This document shows positions 45,537 to 57,295 of a stretch of 64,000 nt of DNA, one piece after another. Origin of the DNA: Neoscytalidium dimidiatum (lineage: Eukaryota > Ascomycota > Dothideomycetes > Botryosphaeriales > Botryosphaeriaceae); NCBI GenBank assembly GCA_037367355.1, contig CM074695.1, positions 620,001 to 684,000 on the forward strand, in the 5' to 3' direction. Every line of letters begins with the position of its first letter. Positions within the stretch are counted from its first letter, which is position 1. Made by a program: the position numbers and the translations under genes. The notes beneath the pieces were generated by a model, which saw nothing but the letters and a program-made list of their open reading frames with translations, had not been told where the DNA came from and ran no database searches.

Positions 45537-47658
45537 CATACGAGTGCGGGGCTCTGGGACTTCTTGAGACGCCTCTTTCTTTGAAGATCTGGGGGACCTC
45601 TAGGCACTCGACCTTCCTGAACCCTTGAAATCTTTCGCCTTTCAGGTATTGCTAGTGGCTTCTGTTATGCTCCCATGCTTGTTCTCATCCCTTCTCGACT
45701 GCATCTCAATTCGTCATTGTAGGAGCATACGGAGTATCTGCTTCGGGATGTGTGGTTTATCGGCGCGTACAGGTGCTGGTGGCGTATCCACATGTCTGAA
45801 GTACTTTCAGAGGCGCGAGGCTTTGCGAAAAATCGTTTGCCAATCTATGGGAATAGACTGGCGGACAACGTTGAGGTGAAAGGCGTCTAAGACTACAATC
45901 ATTTGATGTTAGTGCTCAGGGCTCTTTCAACTTACTAGTGGAGGTCTGTCAAACCACGGTGACCTTTTTCGAGCTGCCAGGCACTACAACCGCCTCTGAC
46001 CGTGTTCAACGTGAGCTTCGGACGGAGCGCTACGGCTTGAAGGGGTTGCTTCGACCTTTTGCCGTGGAGCCGACTGAGCCCCAAGTTTCCCCTCGCGACC
46101 AGTGATCGACAACAGCTTTGTCCTCCTGCTGTGTTGTGCGTCAACTTCGTACGTCTACGGGTATACTCACCCTTGGAGGGGAGATACGTGGCGCTGATGA
46201 GTCCCGAGTTGCAAGCGCTTCCGCAGCCACCTTTAACGCGGCTCCGCAGAAACGAGAGAGCACTTGCCATGTAGTACGTGAGCCGGATAAACTGGTTTGA
46301 GGTAAACATACATTAGAACGAAGCTGTGCGCAGAAGAAGCTTGTGTTATGTAATGATCGAAGTGCCGCTGAAGTTTTAAGGCCACCGTAAACGTGGGCTT
46401 TGATTGGATGACCCCATATCAGGAGGGTAGGGATCTATGCATAGACGACTGAAAGGCCACAGCTTCTCGGAAATAAGAGATAGGAAGCACGCTCGGATCC
46501 GCTTTGCGTGTGAAATAACCGCAGGCGAAAAGAGCCGGATCAGCAATCCACTCGATCGAACGTTGGTCCCCACTCAGGTCTGATATCCAAAGGTACGTAC
46601 CATAGTACGTACGTACCCGACACTCCGCGTTCGCGTACTGGCAACGTACCGGGGCACTTCAGCCCTATTCCACTTCACCATGTGAAACTTAGAATCAGCG
46701 TCCAATCGCTACGACCTTCTACAGCTCCACCGACAAGCGCGGACCCGCAGTATTGACTCGCAAACTCGATGCTCGGATAGCACCCCGAGACCGCGCGCAC
46801 ATGGTCCCCGACGACGGCGCGTCAGCAACACCACGTTTCAAGAGCCAAGCGGACAAGTAGCTCAGCGACCTCATGCGGCACCGCACCGTCATCAAGTCAT
46901 GCATTGCATCATACCTTCAGCGCTCGTCAGATGCGGATCCGCAGCAATCAGCCCACCTTCCGCCGCGGCGTTTTCTCGCGTGGCGCCTGTGCTTGTGGCG
47001 TTCCTCTATCGGCCCTGATCCCACCGTGATCCGTTTCACTGCCGAACATCAAACGCTGTGTGACGCCTTCCTCCCGCCGGAAAGCGTCCGTGTGGTAGCG
47101 AGAAGCGTATTAAGCTGCAGCCGGAGCCGCCCCAGATGAATGAAGTTGCGGCAGTCGGCTGAGTAAGGGGGATATTGGGTGACATTAGCCGCCGCGGCGG
47201 CCGGGGGACGGAAACTCTGAGCGGCGCAGGGCAACTCGGTGCGGCCCGGGCCGTAGGTACTCCAGTGCCTGCGTTGGGGTGTTTGCTCTATCGAGGAATG
47301 CTGGTGGCGGTGATTGGTGAGGAAGTGCATTCGCTCATCGGTTGTCGATATCCGGAGGACCTTGAAACGGGGGCCTCGGGCGGGTGGAATACGAGTGCAT
47401 AACGTTTTCCGACGGTCTACGTCATTGAATCATTAATTGGAGAGAGGCGAAAGCAATCACTTGAAGTTTGCAGGGAATCATTGGAGGATACATGTAAATA
47501 CAATATGCCTTGGCAAGATGTCTAGTGTCTTATCCATTTCAATATGCTAACACACGCATCCAGTTCTTTTTTCGGTGAGCTCGAAGCTAAATCAAAACCT
47601 CTTCCTAGCCGGTGTCGAGCCCCAATAACGTCTCTTACGATGCCTGGTCACCACGTCT
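45537..47658. other. Gene-free interval
   Basis: About 2.1 kb without a convincing frame. A GTACGTAC-type palindromic cluster lies at about 46594-46620. No promoter assignment is possible. Confidence 0.45.
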
Positions 47659-48585
47659 TTAAGCTGCGAACTCAAAGCCATTGGCTCCAAGGCGCGCGGT
47701 GACCGACGTGTCAGGATACCATTTATCGAGCCTAGGGTCGAGGTAGGAGAAACCGCACATAGCATACACGCACTCGTCCGTCGCAAGCTCCAAGTTGCCG
47801 TCTCCAACCCATCCGAAATGGCCCTTTCCGAGCTTGGCGTAGGTGATTCCGGCCAAGTCGCTACGGTCAGGGTCGATGTAAAGCGCCTCTGTGGGGTCGA
47901 CATGTCCGAGGAAATGGTTCTTGCAGTTGTACCACTTCTTAAGGAAGTTGTTGGGTGGAAAGTATTCAACTGCAGCGGGCTGATAGTCAATGACGGCGCG
48001 GTGCCAGGCAAGCCAGACCCACGGACGGTCGAAGTGGGTGCGCCAGAAGGGAGCGACGTCGGTGTACCGAGCCGAGTTGAAGTCGCCGCAGAAGACCGCG
48101 TAACCGCCCTCGGAAACGAAGTTCTTGATCTTTTCCATGATGATGTTGCAGGCAGGGTTGTAGCCTCGCTGATTTGCGTCGCGAATGGTGAGGACGTGGT
48201 CGGCGATCATAATGGCCTGCGGCTCGTCGTTGTTGAGGAGCTCCAAGAAGTCACTAGTGTTGAAGGCAGTCTTGACCTTAGCGGCGTGCTGAAGGAAACC
48301 AAAAAGGCGCAGGGTAGTGCGAATGAAGAAAAAGTCGTCCTGCGGACCAGGGCCTTCGAGGCGCAAGACGATGACGGTGGGCTTCGGGTTCTTTCCCTGG
48401 TCAGTGCGAGCTTTGTCTGTAGTCCCGTCTAACGGAGCAATTCTCTCGGGACAAGGAGGCATCTGCCAAGGCAAGACGTCGCCCTCGAACTGATAGATCT
48501 TGACGTCGAGCTCCACGCCGTTCTCAGGATTCCCGTCCTTCGCCCGCTTCGTAGGCTGATGAGCCACTTTAAGTACCCCTGACAT
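47659..48585 (-). CDS. Uncharacterised protein, possibly GATase/ThuA-like fold
   Basis: A single-exon gene of 308 residues starting MSGVLKVAHQPTKR. I do not recognise a named family. The central part suggests a class-I glutamine-amidotransferase-like alpha/beta fold: DEPQAIMIADHVLT resembles the strand after a cofactor-binding turn, and MEKIKNFVSEGGYAVFCGDFNS resembles the conserved FVxxGGxxVxxG strand of ThuA/GATase proteins. The catalytic Cys of true amidotransferases is not obvious at its expected place. The C-terminus has YIDPDRSDLAGITYAKLGKGHFGWVGDGN, a conserved-looking Gly-rich segment. No signal peptide or membrane segment is seen. Length and composition favour a real conserved gene. 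Confidence 0.75.
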   Translation of the reverse strand: MSGVLKVAHQPTKRAKDGNPENGVELDVKIYQFEGDVLPWQMPPCPERIAPLDGTTDKARTDQGKNPKPTVIVLRLEGPGPQDDFFFIRTTLRLFGFLQHAAKVKTAFNTSDFLELLNNDEPQAIMIADHVLTIRDANQRGYNPACNIIMEKIKNFVSEGGYAVFCGDFNSARYTDVAPFWRTHFDRPWVWLAWHRAVIDYQPAAVEYFPPNNFLKKWYNCKNHFLGHVDPTEALYIDPDRSDLAGITYAKLGKGHFGWVGDGNLELATDECVYAMCGFSYLDPRLDKWYPDTSVTARLGANGFEFAA

Positions 48586-49024
48586 TGTTCTTTTGTACTT
48601 TAAGCTCGGGCCTGGTGGCGAAAGGCAGAGTGATGGCAGAAAATTGAGATGACTTAGGCCCTGGTTGCGGTGTAAGTCTGCGGAAATGCACAGGTAATGA
48701 GAAAGTTAGCAAGCAACTGGGTTTATATATTGTGGCAGAAGATAGTGAATATTTCAGTATACGGGCGGTCAGAAGGTAAATACATGGGCACGCCAATGGT
48801 GATGGCTCAGATTCCTTCTCCGACCTGCCTGGCCGCTCCTGCCTTCCTTCATTCACCACTACCATTTTCGGACTAGCGCAAGATAACGCTACGGTAAGCT
48901 CTGCGGCATAGCATGGCTCCCTGATCTCTTTCTTCCTTCCCAAACTCACCATCGCTGTCACAAGTTCTATCATCTTCCGCCCCTAAACCACCTCTGCGCG
49001 GTGCCGCAGACTGCACACAGCAGC
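48586..49024. other. Divergent promoter of the GATase-like and F-box-like genes
   Basis: 439 bp between the two ATGs. The reverse frame upstream of 48585 does not look coding. No TATA box identified. Confidence 0.5.
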
Positions 49025-50072
49025 ATGACCGGGGACAAACGCGCTCAATCGGCTTCGCCTGAACCCACTAGACCTGCTACGCGCCTCAGGAATGAGGACG
49101 CCAAACGTACACCTCAATTTCGAGCAGCAACACCGACTTTTCTGGGCCTTCCGCGCGAGCTGCGCAACATGATCTATGATCAACTCCTTGCGCCCAGTGT
49201 CCCACTCGACCTCCGACAGGATAATCCCACCATCCACGCAGAGTTGGATAGATCGTGCTTTACATCTTGCGAAGCTCATTCGAAAGTCCGTGGACAGGCA
49301 TCCATGCAACCCGCTTACCTTAAGGATTTCATTCCACTCCTTCATGTCAATCATCAGATCAAGTCCGAATTCTCCCAGATCACGAAACCGCGTCCTCACC
49401 TCTTCGTCACTTTCGACGTGGATGCTTCACCTCCGGTTACTGAAAGTCTCCTTGATGCGTGCCTCGACGCTGGTTATTGGAAAAATGGGATGATTTCACA
49501 AACTACTCATCGGCTCCCGAAAGACTTGCGACCCAGCGTCCTCAATCTTCGCATCCGCTTCGATTCCACCGAGGACACGGAAGCGGCCGATTTAGAATAC
49601 CTATTTGACAACTTAGTCAATGCCTCCAACCCCTTTTCACGTTCATTTGATCTTGACAAGACTTACATCGAGGTCATTGTTTCGGACCAGTGTGCGATTG
49701 GATGGAAATCATCGTCTACCGCTCCTAATTTGACCTGGATGTGCCAAGGAGCATTCAGCGGATCGATCAGATTGTACGGACTTGAAATGGTTTCGACTGT
49801 TCTCACCAGCAGGGACGTCGTGATCTACCGGGGTGAGGGAGATTACAGAAGTGGACGGACTGACAAGCCTGCACAATCGATCTACATCCATCCGGGATGG
49901 AAGGTACGAAGAAATCTAATTCCCTAATATTTTTTGCTGACCATTTCAGCCTGGCGAAGGATGGCAGGACGGTGCGGATTATCGAACATGCTTCTTTCGC
50001 CTTGAGGGAAGGACGCGACCTACCTATAGTGGAAGCGCGGAGAATGTCGATCCTCTTCTTTCGGCTACGTAG
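49025..50072 (+). CDS. F-box-like fungal protein (LPRELR family)
   Basis: Two exons, 49025-49903 and 49950-50072, give 333 residues. The start is MTGDKRAQSASPEPT, a disordered leader of about 40 residues, then the typical FLGLPRELRNMIYDQLL motif seen in many Pezizomycotina proteins of unknown function. FIPLLHVNHQIKSEFSQI and LRPSVLNLRIRFDSTEDTEA continue the family. The intron is only 46 bp (GTACGA..TTTCAG with a GCTGAC branch site) and joins YIHPGWK to PGEGWQDGADYRTCFFRL. Without it the frame stops after seven more residues. The putative role is as a substrate receptor in an SCF-like complex, from the F-box family only. Confidence 0.8.
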
Positions 50073-50971
50073 GGCTATGGGTTGGATCCATTTCGTTCTC
50101 AATGAGATCCTACAAACCACCAAAAAAAAAAAAAAAAGAAAACTGCGAGATATATCTGATAACAGGTGTATCTCGCAACGGAAATGATTTTTTTTCACAT
50201 GAGGCAAGCGTGGAACGGACGGGAGGACGAAGACGAAGCAGTGCTTCTGATTTGCATTTCGAAATCAAAGGTTGAGGGTAGAGCAAAAAGGTCTGTTGCT
50301 CAAGCGTAGAAGAGCAACGTGGCGTATCTATGGATGTGGAATGGGCTATCACGGCATGAGCTACAATTTTAACCGCTCCTTGAAAAGGTTACAATACCAT
50401 GGCCAAAGAATGCGTAACAGCCAGAGCAATTGGCCAAACCTACTGACTCGGGCTATAAAGCCGGTTTGATCTGAATAGTGAGTTCAGTTTCTGAAGTCAA
50501 AGGCCGCTGACTAGTGAAAGACTGCTTCTCAGTGGGTAGTGAAGGTACCGCGAGAATAATCTGATCGTCCGCTGTATACGTTTCATAATGGGGTTGGAGC
50601 ATTGATTTGGAGACGAATCACACCCGAAAAACTGCCTCAACACTGTAGGGGTGAAGCTATGTGCTGCGATTCCATGGAAGATCTCGCCTGCCGTTCACCA
50701 TGGTCTTCTGACGCTTTTTTATGGAAGAAGGTTCGTGAAGAGATGCAGGAACAGGAGCGGGGCAGGAACAACGATAAAGCGAAGCAGGCTGCTGACTCGT
50801 GCTGATGGCGTCACAGTGATGGGCTGACATCAGTGTCGGCGCGCGGGCCAGCAACGCGTGCAGGAGCCGGCAGTATGCGAAGCTCCAAAAGAGAGCGCCG
50901 TATGTCCCTGCCAGCTCTGCTTGCCTAGAACACTAGCCAAGAGCATGCTCTGATGTGAAGCCAACAGCAGC
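50073..50971. other. Intergenic
   Basis: An A15 run at about 50122-50136 and no supported gene. It includes the upstream region of the phosphatase. Confidence 0.45.
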
Positions 50972-53047
50972 ATGGCCTCCATCTCGGATACCATCACCGC
51001 CGCAACCTCTGTCATCCTACGCCTCTCCATCTACGTATTCCTGCGATGGGTGAGCTTCGTCGAATGGCTGCTTCCAGAATCCTGCTGACCTCTGAGTAGA
51101 TCCCCACGAGCGTCCGTACATCCCAATGCCTCCCTACTGCATCGGCTCCTTTCCGCTGACGTTGACGTGCCCTCGACCAGATCGTGCCCCCGCTCGCGAC
51201 CGCTCTCACTGCCATCTACATCCCATCCTTCCTCGCAAGCTTCTGGTCCACCTCGCCCTATAAAGTCGTGTCAGATGAGATTGACATAATTACCAAGGAG
51301 ACCGTCGCCCAGGGAGATGACACTCCAGAACAGGACGAGGGTGCCGAAGTCGAACATGTGGAGGAACTGGATGTCGAGGAGACCATTATCGTGGAGGAGA
51401 AGGACCCTCGAATCCTGAAGACCCTCCTGACCGGTTTGCCGAGCCCTTCCTCCGCCTTATGGAGCTGGTTGACATTCGCAATAAATATAGTATTGGTTGG
51501 AATGATGCTGGACCTGATCTACCGCGCTCCGGTGCTATACCCGCAGCATGACCTCTCCTTCGCACGCGTTGGATACGTGTCGGACAAGTCAGCGAAGCTC
51601 CTGGTACGCGAGCCAAGTGTGAACCAGCTCCCCATATTTGTATCCTACCGTTTCGCAGACCCGCCACTGAGCCGGGACTCCGGCCACCGTCCACAGGACA
51701 CTGCGTGGAAACACGCAGGCGCTGTGGACTGGCTGTCCGACGAGACGGACTACACCGCAGCCGTAGAGATCACGCCCCTCCGGCCAGACACAAGGTATCA
51801 ATGGGCTCTATCCAACAACCACACCGGCTACTTCGTCACCGCGCCGCCTGCCGGCAAGATCTCAACGCGGGAAGCACACCAGGGCAAATACACCTTCCTC
51901 CACTCCAGCTGCATCAAGCCGCGAGTCCCCTACAACCCCTTCCAACACCCTCTCTCCATCCCGGGCTTCAACCACCTCGCCAAATGGCTCGACAAGCTCA
52001 ACGCGCACTTCATGCTCTTCCTCGGCGACTTCATCTACATCGACGTGCCCATCCGCCACGGCGCCACGCACGAGGACTACCGGCGCGAGTACCGCCAAGT
52101 CTACTCGGCGCCGGAATGGCCGTCCGTCTCCACGACGCTGCCGTGGATCCACGTCCTCGACGACCACGAGATCGAAAACGACTGGGACCGCAACGTCACG
52201 GGCGTCTTCGACGCCGCGTACGAGCCGTGGCGCCACTACCAGGTCGCCGTCAACCCGCCCGCCGTGCGCGACACGGGCGACACCTACTTCGCCTTCACGC
52301 AGGGGCCCGCCTCCTTCTTCCTGCTGGACACGCGCCGGTACCGCGACCCGGAGCGCGCCCGGGACCCGTGGGACGAGAGCAAGAGCATGCTCGGCGCGCA
52401 GCAGCTGGCCGACGTGCTCGCCTGGCTGCGCGAGCCCGTCAAGCCCGGCGTCCGCTGGAAGGTGGTCGTCTCCAGCATCCCCTTCACCAAGAACTGGCGC
52501 CACGGCCCCAGCAAGCTGGACACCTGGGGCGGCTACCTCGCCGAGCGCCGGCTGCTGCTCGAGGCCATGTGGGACGTCGGCGCCGCCGGCGGCGTCGGCA
52601 TCGTGGTCCTGAGCGGCGATCGCCACGAGTTCGCGGCCACGGCTTTCCCCCCGCCCGCCGGCGGCCGGTGGCCGCAGAGCGCCGCCGTGCACGAGTTCAG
52701 CACCAGCCCGTTGAGCATGTTTTACCTGCCCGTCAGGACGTACGAGGATGCTGGGGACGAGGAGGACGTGTGCTTGAAGTGAGTCGCTGCCCGCATCATT
52801 GACCTTCCTTCCTTCCTTCAAGAGGTTCGGCGCTGATGATTCTTTTTTTTTTTTTTCGGTGACACGCAGGTACATCCCCGACGGTAACTCGAAGTTCGGC
52901 GCCATCGAGATCACGAGCCCGAAGACGAGCGAGCAGAGCATGCTGCAGTACAGGCTGTTCGTGGACGGTGCCGAGGCGTGGAGCTACACGATTACGACGC
53001 CGCCGAAGGTGGGCGGGAGGAAAGGGCAGGACTCGTTGTGGGGGTGA
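50972..53047 (+). CDS. Membrane-anchored PhoD-type phosphatase
   Basis: Three exons, 50972-51049, 51181-52778 and 52870-53047, give 617 residues. Exon 1 encodes a hydrophobic anchor (VILRLSIYVFLRW), exon 2 continues it (IVPPLATALTAIYIPSFLASFW), and a second membrane segment, WLTFAINIVLVGMMLDLIY, lies near residue 128. The metal-binding motifs of the PhoD family follow: HSSCIK, FLGDFIYID (about 308), VLDDHEIENDW (about 353) and VLSGDRHEFAATAF (about 503). The family are Ca/Fe-dependent phosphodiesterase/phosphomonoesterases. Fungal members with N-terminal anchors lie in the secretory pathway or plasma membrane with the catalytic domain outside. An acidic linker (EQDEGAEVEHVEELDVEE) separates the two membrane segments. 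The introns are 131 and 91 bp. Confidence 0.9.
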
Positions 53048-53379
53048 TTGGAGCGAGGTTAGGTGCGAGCAAGGAGGGAATGTGGTTGTGGATGAAACTT
53101 TTCTTAGGATGAGCTGTTTCCATCGTGTTTATGTGTTACCGTCATCATTGGCGGTTAGGTAGATCCGGGAAGTTGGCGTGATAAGTTAGTCCATTGACGG
53201 CCTTTAAATTGAGTGGGGGAAACACTTCAAGAGGAAGGAGATATGGTCAATAGACACCGTAATAATAAGTGAGGTTTCCAGAGCCCATGTGCTCTAGTGT
53301 ATTTTGGGGCACTTTTGAACTTACTCCCCTATTCCGCAGCTTTTATGAGCTCGGTGGCAGATTCTGCTAACTTGTGGCT

Positions 53380-53880
53380 GATGAGTCAGTCTGATGTTGA
53401 TTCGTTTCCCGCCGTAGCGGATGTCGGCCTAGGCTGCTTGCCTTGCCTGTTCCTTGAGAGCTTCCTTTGGTCCACTTGTTTAGTGGTCAGTCCTCGAGGT
53501 CAGTATCCGTCTATCTGCTTCTATCCCCGTTTAACATCGAGCCCCGTTCCCGATTTGCACGGCGTCCGTCACGGCCAGTCTTCGAGCTCAGTTCCCGTCT
53601 AAAGGTTTCTGTCCCGACCAGTCTCAGACTCAGTCCCCGCCTGTACGGTTTCTTTCCCGGTTCGCCTTTGACTGATACGCCGGTTAGCAAATGAGCCTCG
53701 TAGGATTCGAGCAGATAATAAAGAGAGATGTGGTCTCTGAAAGCTTTGTGGTAGGCATGCGCCACTCGAACTTGATGTGGACGGAGCTGACATAAAGGGT
53801 ATATATAAGAAGGCCATCCCGTAGTGGAGCCAATAAACTTTTCCCAATCCACTCTAGACCTTCTGTGTGTCTAACGGTGA
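53380..53880. mobile_element. Candidate solo LTR remnant (boundaries uncertain)
   Basis: On the + strand a clear TATA box (GGTATATATAAGAAGG, 53799-53809) is followed only about 25 bases later by AATAAA (53832-53837) and a pyrimidine-rich end, an arrangement typical of LTR U3-R-U5. Upstream lie the three CAGTC..TCAGT repeats. I could not fix TG..CA ends or a target-site duplication, so this is tentative; an ordinary promoter is the alternative, though no gene follows on this strand. Confidence 0.3.
53488..53660. repeat. Three imperfect 42-43 bp direct repeats
   Basis: Copies at 53488-53529, 53576-53618 and 53619-53660 share CAGTC-CGAG-TCAGT-CCGTCT and a TTTCTxTCCCG end. Copies two and three are adjacent; the first is offset by 46 bases. 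Confidence 0.75.
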
Positions 53881-53948
53881 ACGATTCTCTCCTCCATCTT
53901 TCCCGTCTCCCGTCTCTCATCCCGAGTGTTCCCCGACTATGAACCTCT

Positions 53949-56096
53949 CTACTTTTTGATACCCACTACAACCAGATTCCTCGGACTCAGCTTGTAGTCG
54001 AACACCGGCTCGACCCACGCTTGTTCTACCTCTTCCTGCTCCTTCAACCACAGCCACCGATCCACCACGATCATAGCCTCGATCACCCCGGCCGCAAAGG
54101 CCATCAGACTCCACACGATCGCGAGCTCCTTCTTCCTGGGGCGGAACTCTTCCTCATACCTCCTGATCTCCTCATCCGTGATATCCGCCATCCGCTCCCT
54201 CACCAACGCCGCCTTAGTCTTCTGATGCTCCCTGTTCGCCTCGATCTTCTCCAACGCGCCGCGCACATACGCGACGAAATCGCGATAGCAGCTCTTCTTC
54301 AGGGAGCCGATAACGAGCGGCTCGCCGCCGCTGTCGCTGCAGCCCGCCGGGCTGACGGAGCCGCCGACGGCGCGGCCGTTGACGAACGTGTTGTTGTTGC
54401 CGCCGTTGGGGCCGCCGCCGTTGTTGCTCGGCGGCGCGTCGACGACGCCGCGGTCGAGGAAGACGCGCTGCAGCAGCGCGCGGAAGAAGTGGCGCGTGAA
54501 GAAGGCCTCGCTGTCGGCGGGCCCCCAGTTCTGCGGCGCCTGCACCGCCATCATGCGCGCCGTGATGTTCAGCCGCACGCCCACGTCGTTCGTGCCCGGG
54601 ACGCGGTATTGCGTGTAGCGCTCCGACATGGGGAAGCCGTGAGGGTCGAAGGCGTTTGCGGTGGCTTCGAGGCGCGGGTGGTTGGGCCGGAGTTGTGGGA
54701 GCTTGTATGAGGGCGGGCCGAGGCGCTCGGTCATCAGGTTGTAGCAGCAGCCGATCATGGCGACGGCTTTGACGTTGGGGTTGAGGACGAGAGAGCGCAG
54801 GCCGTGGTGGACGAGGTTGCCGCAGGAGTGAAGGGAGATGACCATGACATTTGGGTTCCGAGCACGCGTGTCTGCGGTGACCGCGGTGGTGGAGGTGAGG
54901 AACGGTTGGCTGGCGTCTTCCTTGGTCTGGTCTTCCTGCTTCTGCTGGTCTGCGACCTTCGTTGGATCGACGATTTCTTGGATGACGTGGGCAAGGTTCC
55001 CGTCTTCCAGCCTGTGCTCCACGTATTGGATGCTTCCCGTGCCATTTTCCAGCAAGTGCAGCTTTGCTTTCTTAGAGCCTTTCGGGATGCCGCTGAACGT
55101 CTCTTTCGCTTGCTCTCGGACAAAATCTGCAGTTCCCTCCGGCGCAAAGCCCGCGAAAGCATCATCACTTTGCCTTTGCCCGTTCTCTGCAGGTGTGCTT
55201 TGTGGTGGCGCGGCCAGGATAGTGCTCTGCTCCTCATCCTGGCCCTGCTCCGAGTTCTCCGTTCCGTTCACACCATTTTCCTCAACATCATCCCCACAAT
55301 CCTCACACGCTTCCTTCACCTGCTTCTTTTCCTTCTTCTTGAACACTGCCCCCTCCGCCTCCTTCTCCTTCCTCCATTCTTTCTTATTCCTCAACACCAG
55401 CTTCTTCGGCGCCAACCCAGCTAAAACATCGATCCCCCTCGCACCCTCGATATTGTTCTTCCGACTCTCAATCCCAATAATCCTCCGCCCATACGGCTCG
55501 CTCGCCAACGCCCTGCCCAAATAATTCTGGCCGGACCCGAAATCCGCGACATGCGTGATAGCGCCCTCCACGCCCTTCGCCTCCCCGACGTCTCTCGCCA
55601 ACCGATCCACATACCGCGCCACGTGCAACACCTCATGCTGCTTCTTGACGTTCATCCCCAACGCGATGTGCCTCGGCAGCCTCCCGTCCTTCCCCTCCGC
55701 CTCCCCGTCCCACTCCCTCCTCAGCAACAAGCCCCTCACCTCGCGCACAAACGCCAACAGCCCCTCGGGCGGCCTCTCGGCAAACTTCCCCTTCCCCTTC
55801 CCCTCCGCCTCCGCGCCGTCTCCCTCCTCGAACGCCCCCAGGTCGTCCCGCATGCACAGGTCCAGCACGTCCGCGACGGCGACGTCGTCGCGCGCGAACC
55901 ACGCGCGCCAGTCGGCCGGCAGCACGAGCGCGTACAGGTCGGGCGCGCGCGTGAAGAAGTCGAGGATGTGCACGCCGCCGCACAGCGTGCGCAGCAGCGT
56001 CGACATCGTGCCGAAGCGCAGCAGCGCCGCCACGTAGGCCTCCGGGTCCTGGTCCGCGAATTGCGGGGGAAGGGGGAGGGGCGTGTCGGGTCCCAT
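53949..56096 (-). CDS. METTL25/RRNAD1-type methyltransferase
   Basis: A single-exon gene of 715 residues starting MGPDTPLPLPPQFADQD. The conserved N-terminal part includes HILDFFTRAPDLYALVLPADWR and the SAM site THVADFGSGQNYLGRALASEP (about residue 187), followed by RIIGIESRKNNIEGAR. After a disordered acidic insertion (about 275-345), the C-terminal half has VMVISLHSCGNLVHHGLRSL, AMIGCCYNLMTERLG and FDPHGFPMSERY. This is the order of the METTL25/RRNAD1 (METTL25B) family, whose molecular substrate is poorly defined. The C-terminal WSLMAFAAGVIEAMIVVDRW is hydrophobic but belongs to the family fold. Asn/Gly-rich repeats (about residue 555-575) sit in a loop. Confidence 0.85.
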   Translation of the reverse strand: MGPDTPLPLPPQFADQDPEAYVAALLRFGTMSTLLRTLCGGVHILDFFTRAPDLYALVLPADWRAWFARDDVAVADVLDLCMRDDLGAFEEGDGAEAEGKGKGKFAERPPEGLLAFVREVRGLLLRREWDGEAEGKDGRLPRHIALGMNVKKQHEVLHVARYVDRLARDVGEAKGVEGAITHVADFGSGQNYLGRALASEPYGRRIIGIESRKNNIEGARGIDVLAGLAPKKLVLRNKKEWRKEKEAEGAVFKKKEKKQVKEACEDCGDDVEENGVNGTENSEQGQDEEQSTILAAPPQSTPAENGQRQSDDAFAGFAPEGTADFVREQAKETFSGIPKGSKKAKLHLLENGTGSIQYVEHRLEDGNLAHVIQEIVDPTKVADQQKQEDQTKEDASQPFLTSTTAVTADTRARNPNVMVISLHSCGNLVHHGLRSLVLNPNVKAVAMIGCCYNLMTERLGPPSYKLPQLRPNHPRLEATANAFDPHGFPMSERYTQYRVPGTNDVGVRLNITARMMAVQAPQNWGPADSEAFFTRHFFRALLQRVFLDRGVVDAPPSNNGGGPNGGNNNTFVNGRAVGGSVSPAGCSDSGGEPLVIGSLKKSCYRDFVAYVRGALEKIEANREHQKTKAALVRERMADITDEEIRRYEEEFRPRKKELAIVWSLMAFAAGVIEAMIVVDRWLWLKEQEEVEQAWVEPVFDYKLSPRNLVVVGIKK

Positions 56097-57295
56097 TTAT
56101 TTGTTTGGAAAGCAGGACAGAAGAATAACAGAGGGAAAAAGAAAAAAAAAAAAGGTAATTGTTTTGCTTTTTTCGGGTCTGAGTTCCTTGAGAAGGAGGA
56201 GAGGGAAGGAAGGGAGGGAGGAGGAAAAGAAAGATAGAGGTTTATTTTTTTTTCTCCCTTTGCTATAAATGGGAAAAATTTTTCCACTCGCGAAGAAATG
56301 TGAGGAATGATCCGAGTGAGGGGTCTCTCCGATCCTAGGTTTTCCCTAGCAGAGTGGTGGCCCTGCAGCTCTTTCAAAGTGGTAAACTGTGTAGTGCGTT
56401 GATATTTTTAGGCGTGGGGGTAGGAAAAGTGTCGGGCAAGGACTTGAAACAAAAGCTCTGAATTCGGGATCATCACGTGATATAACCATTCGCTTCGGCT
56501 GTATGCTATAACATTCACCGGCAGCATCAGAAGAACCATTAAAGACTCTATCGTGGCAACATTCGATTCCTCAGTCACAAAATGCACACAACCATTCAAG
56601 GAGAACTAAACTACTATTGCAAACTACGTACTGTACGGAATAGGTATATAGCTATAAACGATGAGGGAACAAGAAAGAAAAGGATATGCAAGCGGGTCGT
56701 TTAAACCACGACCGCTATAAGGGAGGGTTTGACCGACAAAACCCAGTTCCCTGCAAATCCTATCCAAGAAGACTCGTAACATTGCATGATCTCAACTGCG
56801 CTTTCTTTCTCGTAGCCCGCTAATCAGCAGCACTCCAAACACCAGCCCATCAGGTGAGGGAGAGGACATGCTCTAATCAGCGGAAGCCACGCGTGCGCAG
56901 TCCCCAAAAAATTGTCCGGCGAAATGTTCATCATCGACCGGGTTTTTACCGTCATGGGATCGGATGAAATAAAGCCCTTTCCCACCAGATAAGTCGTCAT
57001 CATCATCACCTGTTTCCCTTTCCCTTTTTCCCAAAAATAACGTAGATGCGTCTAAAACGAACATGTACAAGGGGGTTGATATGAGGGCAAATGCGGGATT
57101 GCCATAGCCCAAGGATGCTGTAGGTAGGTATAAAGAGGTGGTGTGATGGCGAGTGGGTAAGAGGTTGAATCGAAGGATTTGTGCGGGAAATGTGTGTGTT
57201 TGCGTGTGTGAATAAAATGTGGTAATGCCAAAGAATACGCAAAACCGTCGCTATGCATATAAGTGCCATGAGGAAGGGTGTCAAAAACGAGGAAT
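56097..57295. other. Intergenic: METTL25-like promoter and 3' region of the large gene
   Basis: Both flanking genes are on the reverse strand. An A/G-rich tract (about 56130-56250) lies just upstream of the METTL25-like start. The rest holds the 3' UTR of the large gene. Nothing coding is supported. Confidence 0.5.

Larger units (their letters stand above)
53048..53948. other. Interval with candidate solo LTR
   Basis: Follows the phosphatase gene and separates it from the 3' end of the METTL25-like gene. No coding gene is supported. It carries three 42-bp repeats and a TATA/AATAAA pair described separately. Confidence 0.5.

Noticed and set aside
51705..52941. Two frames of about 360 codons overlapping the phosphatase on both strands
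   Set aside because: Low-complexity Arg/Pro/Ala or Val/Gly/Glu composition, shadows of the PhoD-type frame.
53799..53837. TATA box as the promoter of a forward gene
   Set aside because: No forward coding frame starts downstream; the next gene is on the reverse strand.
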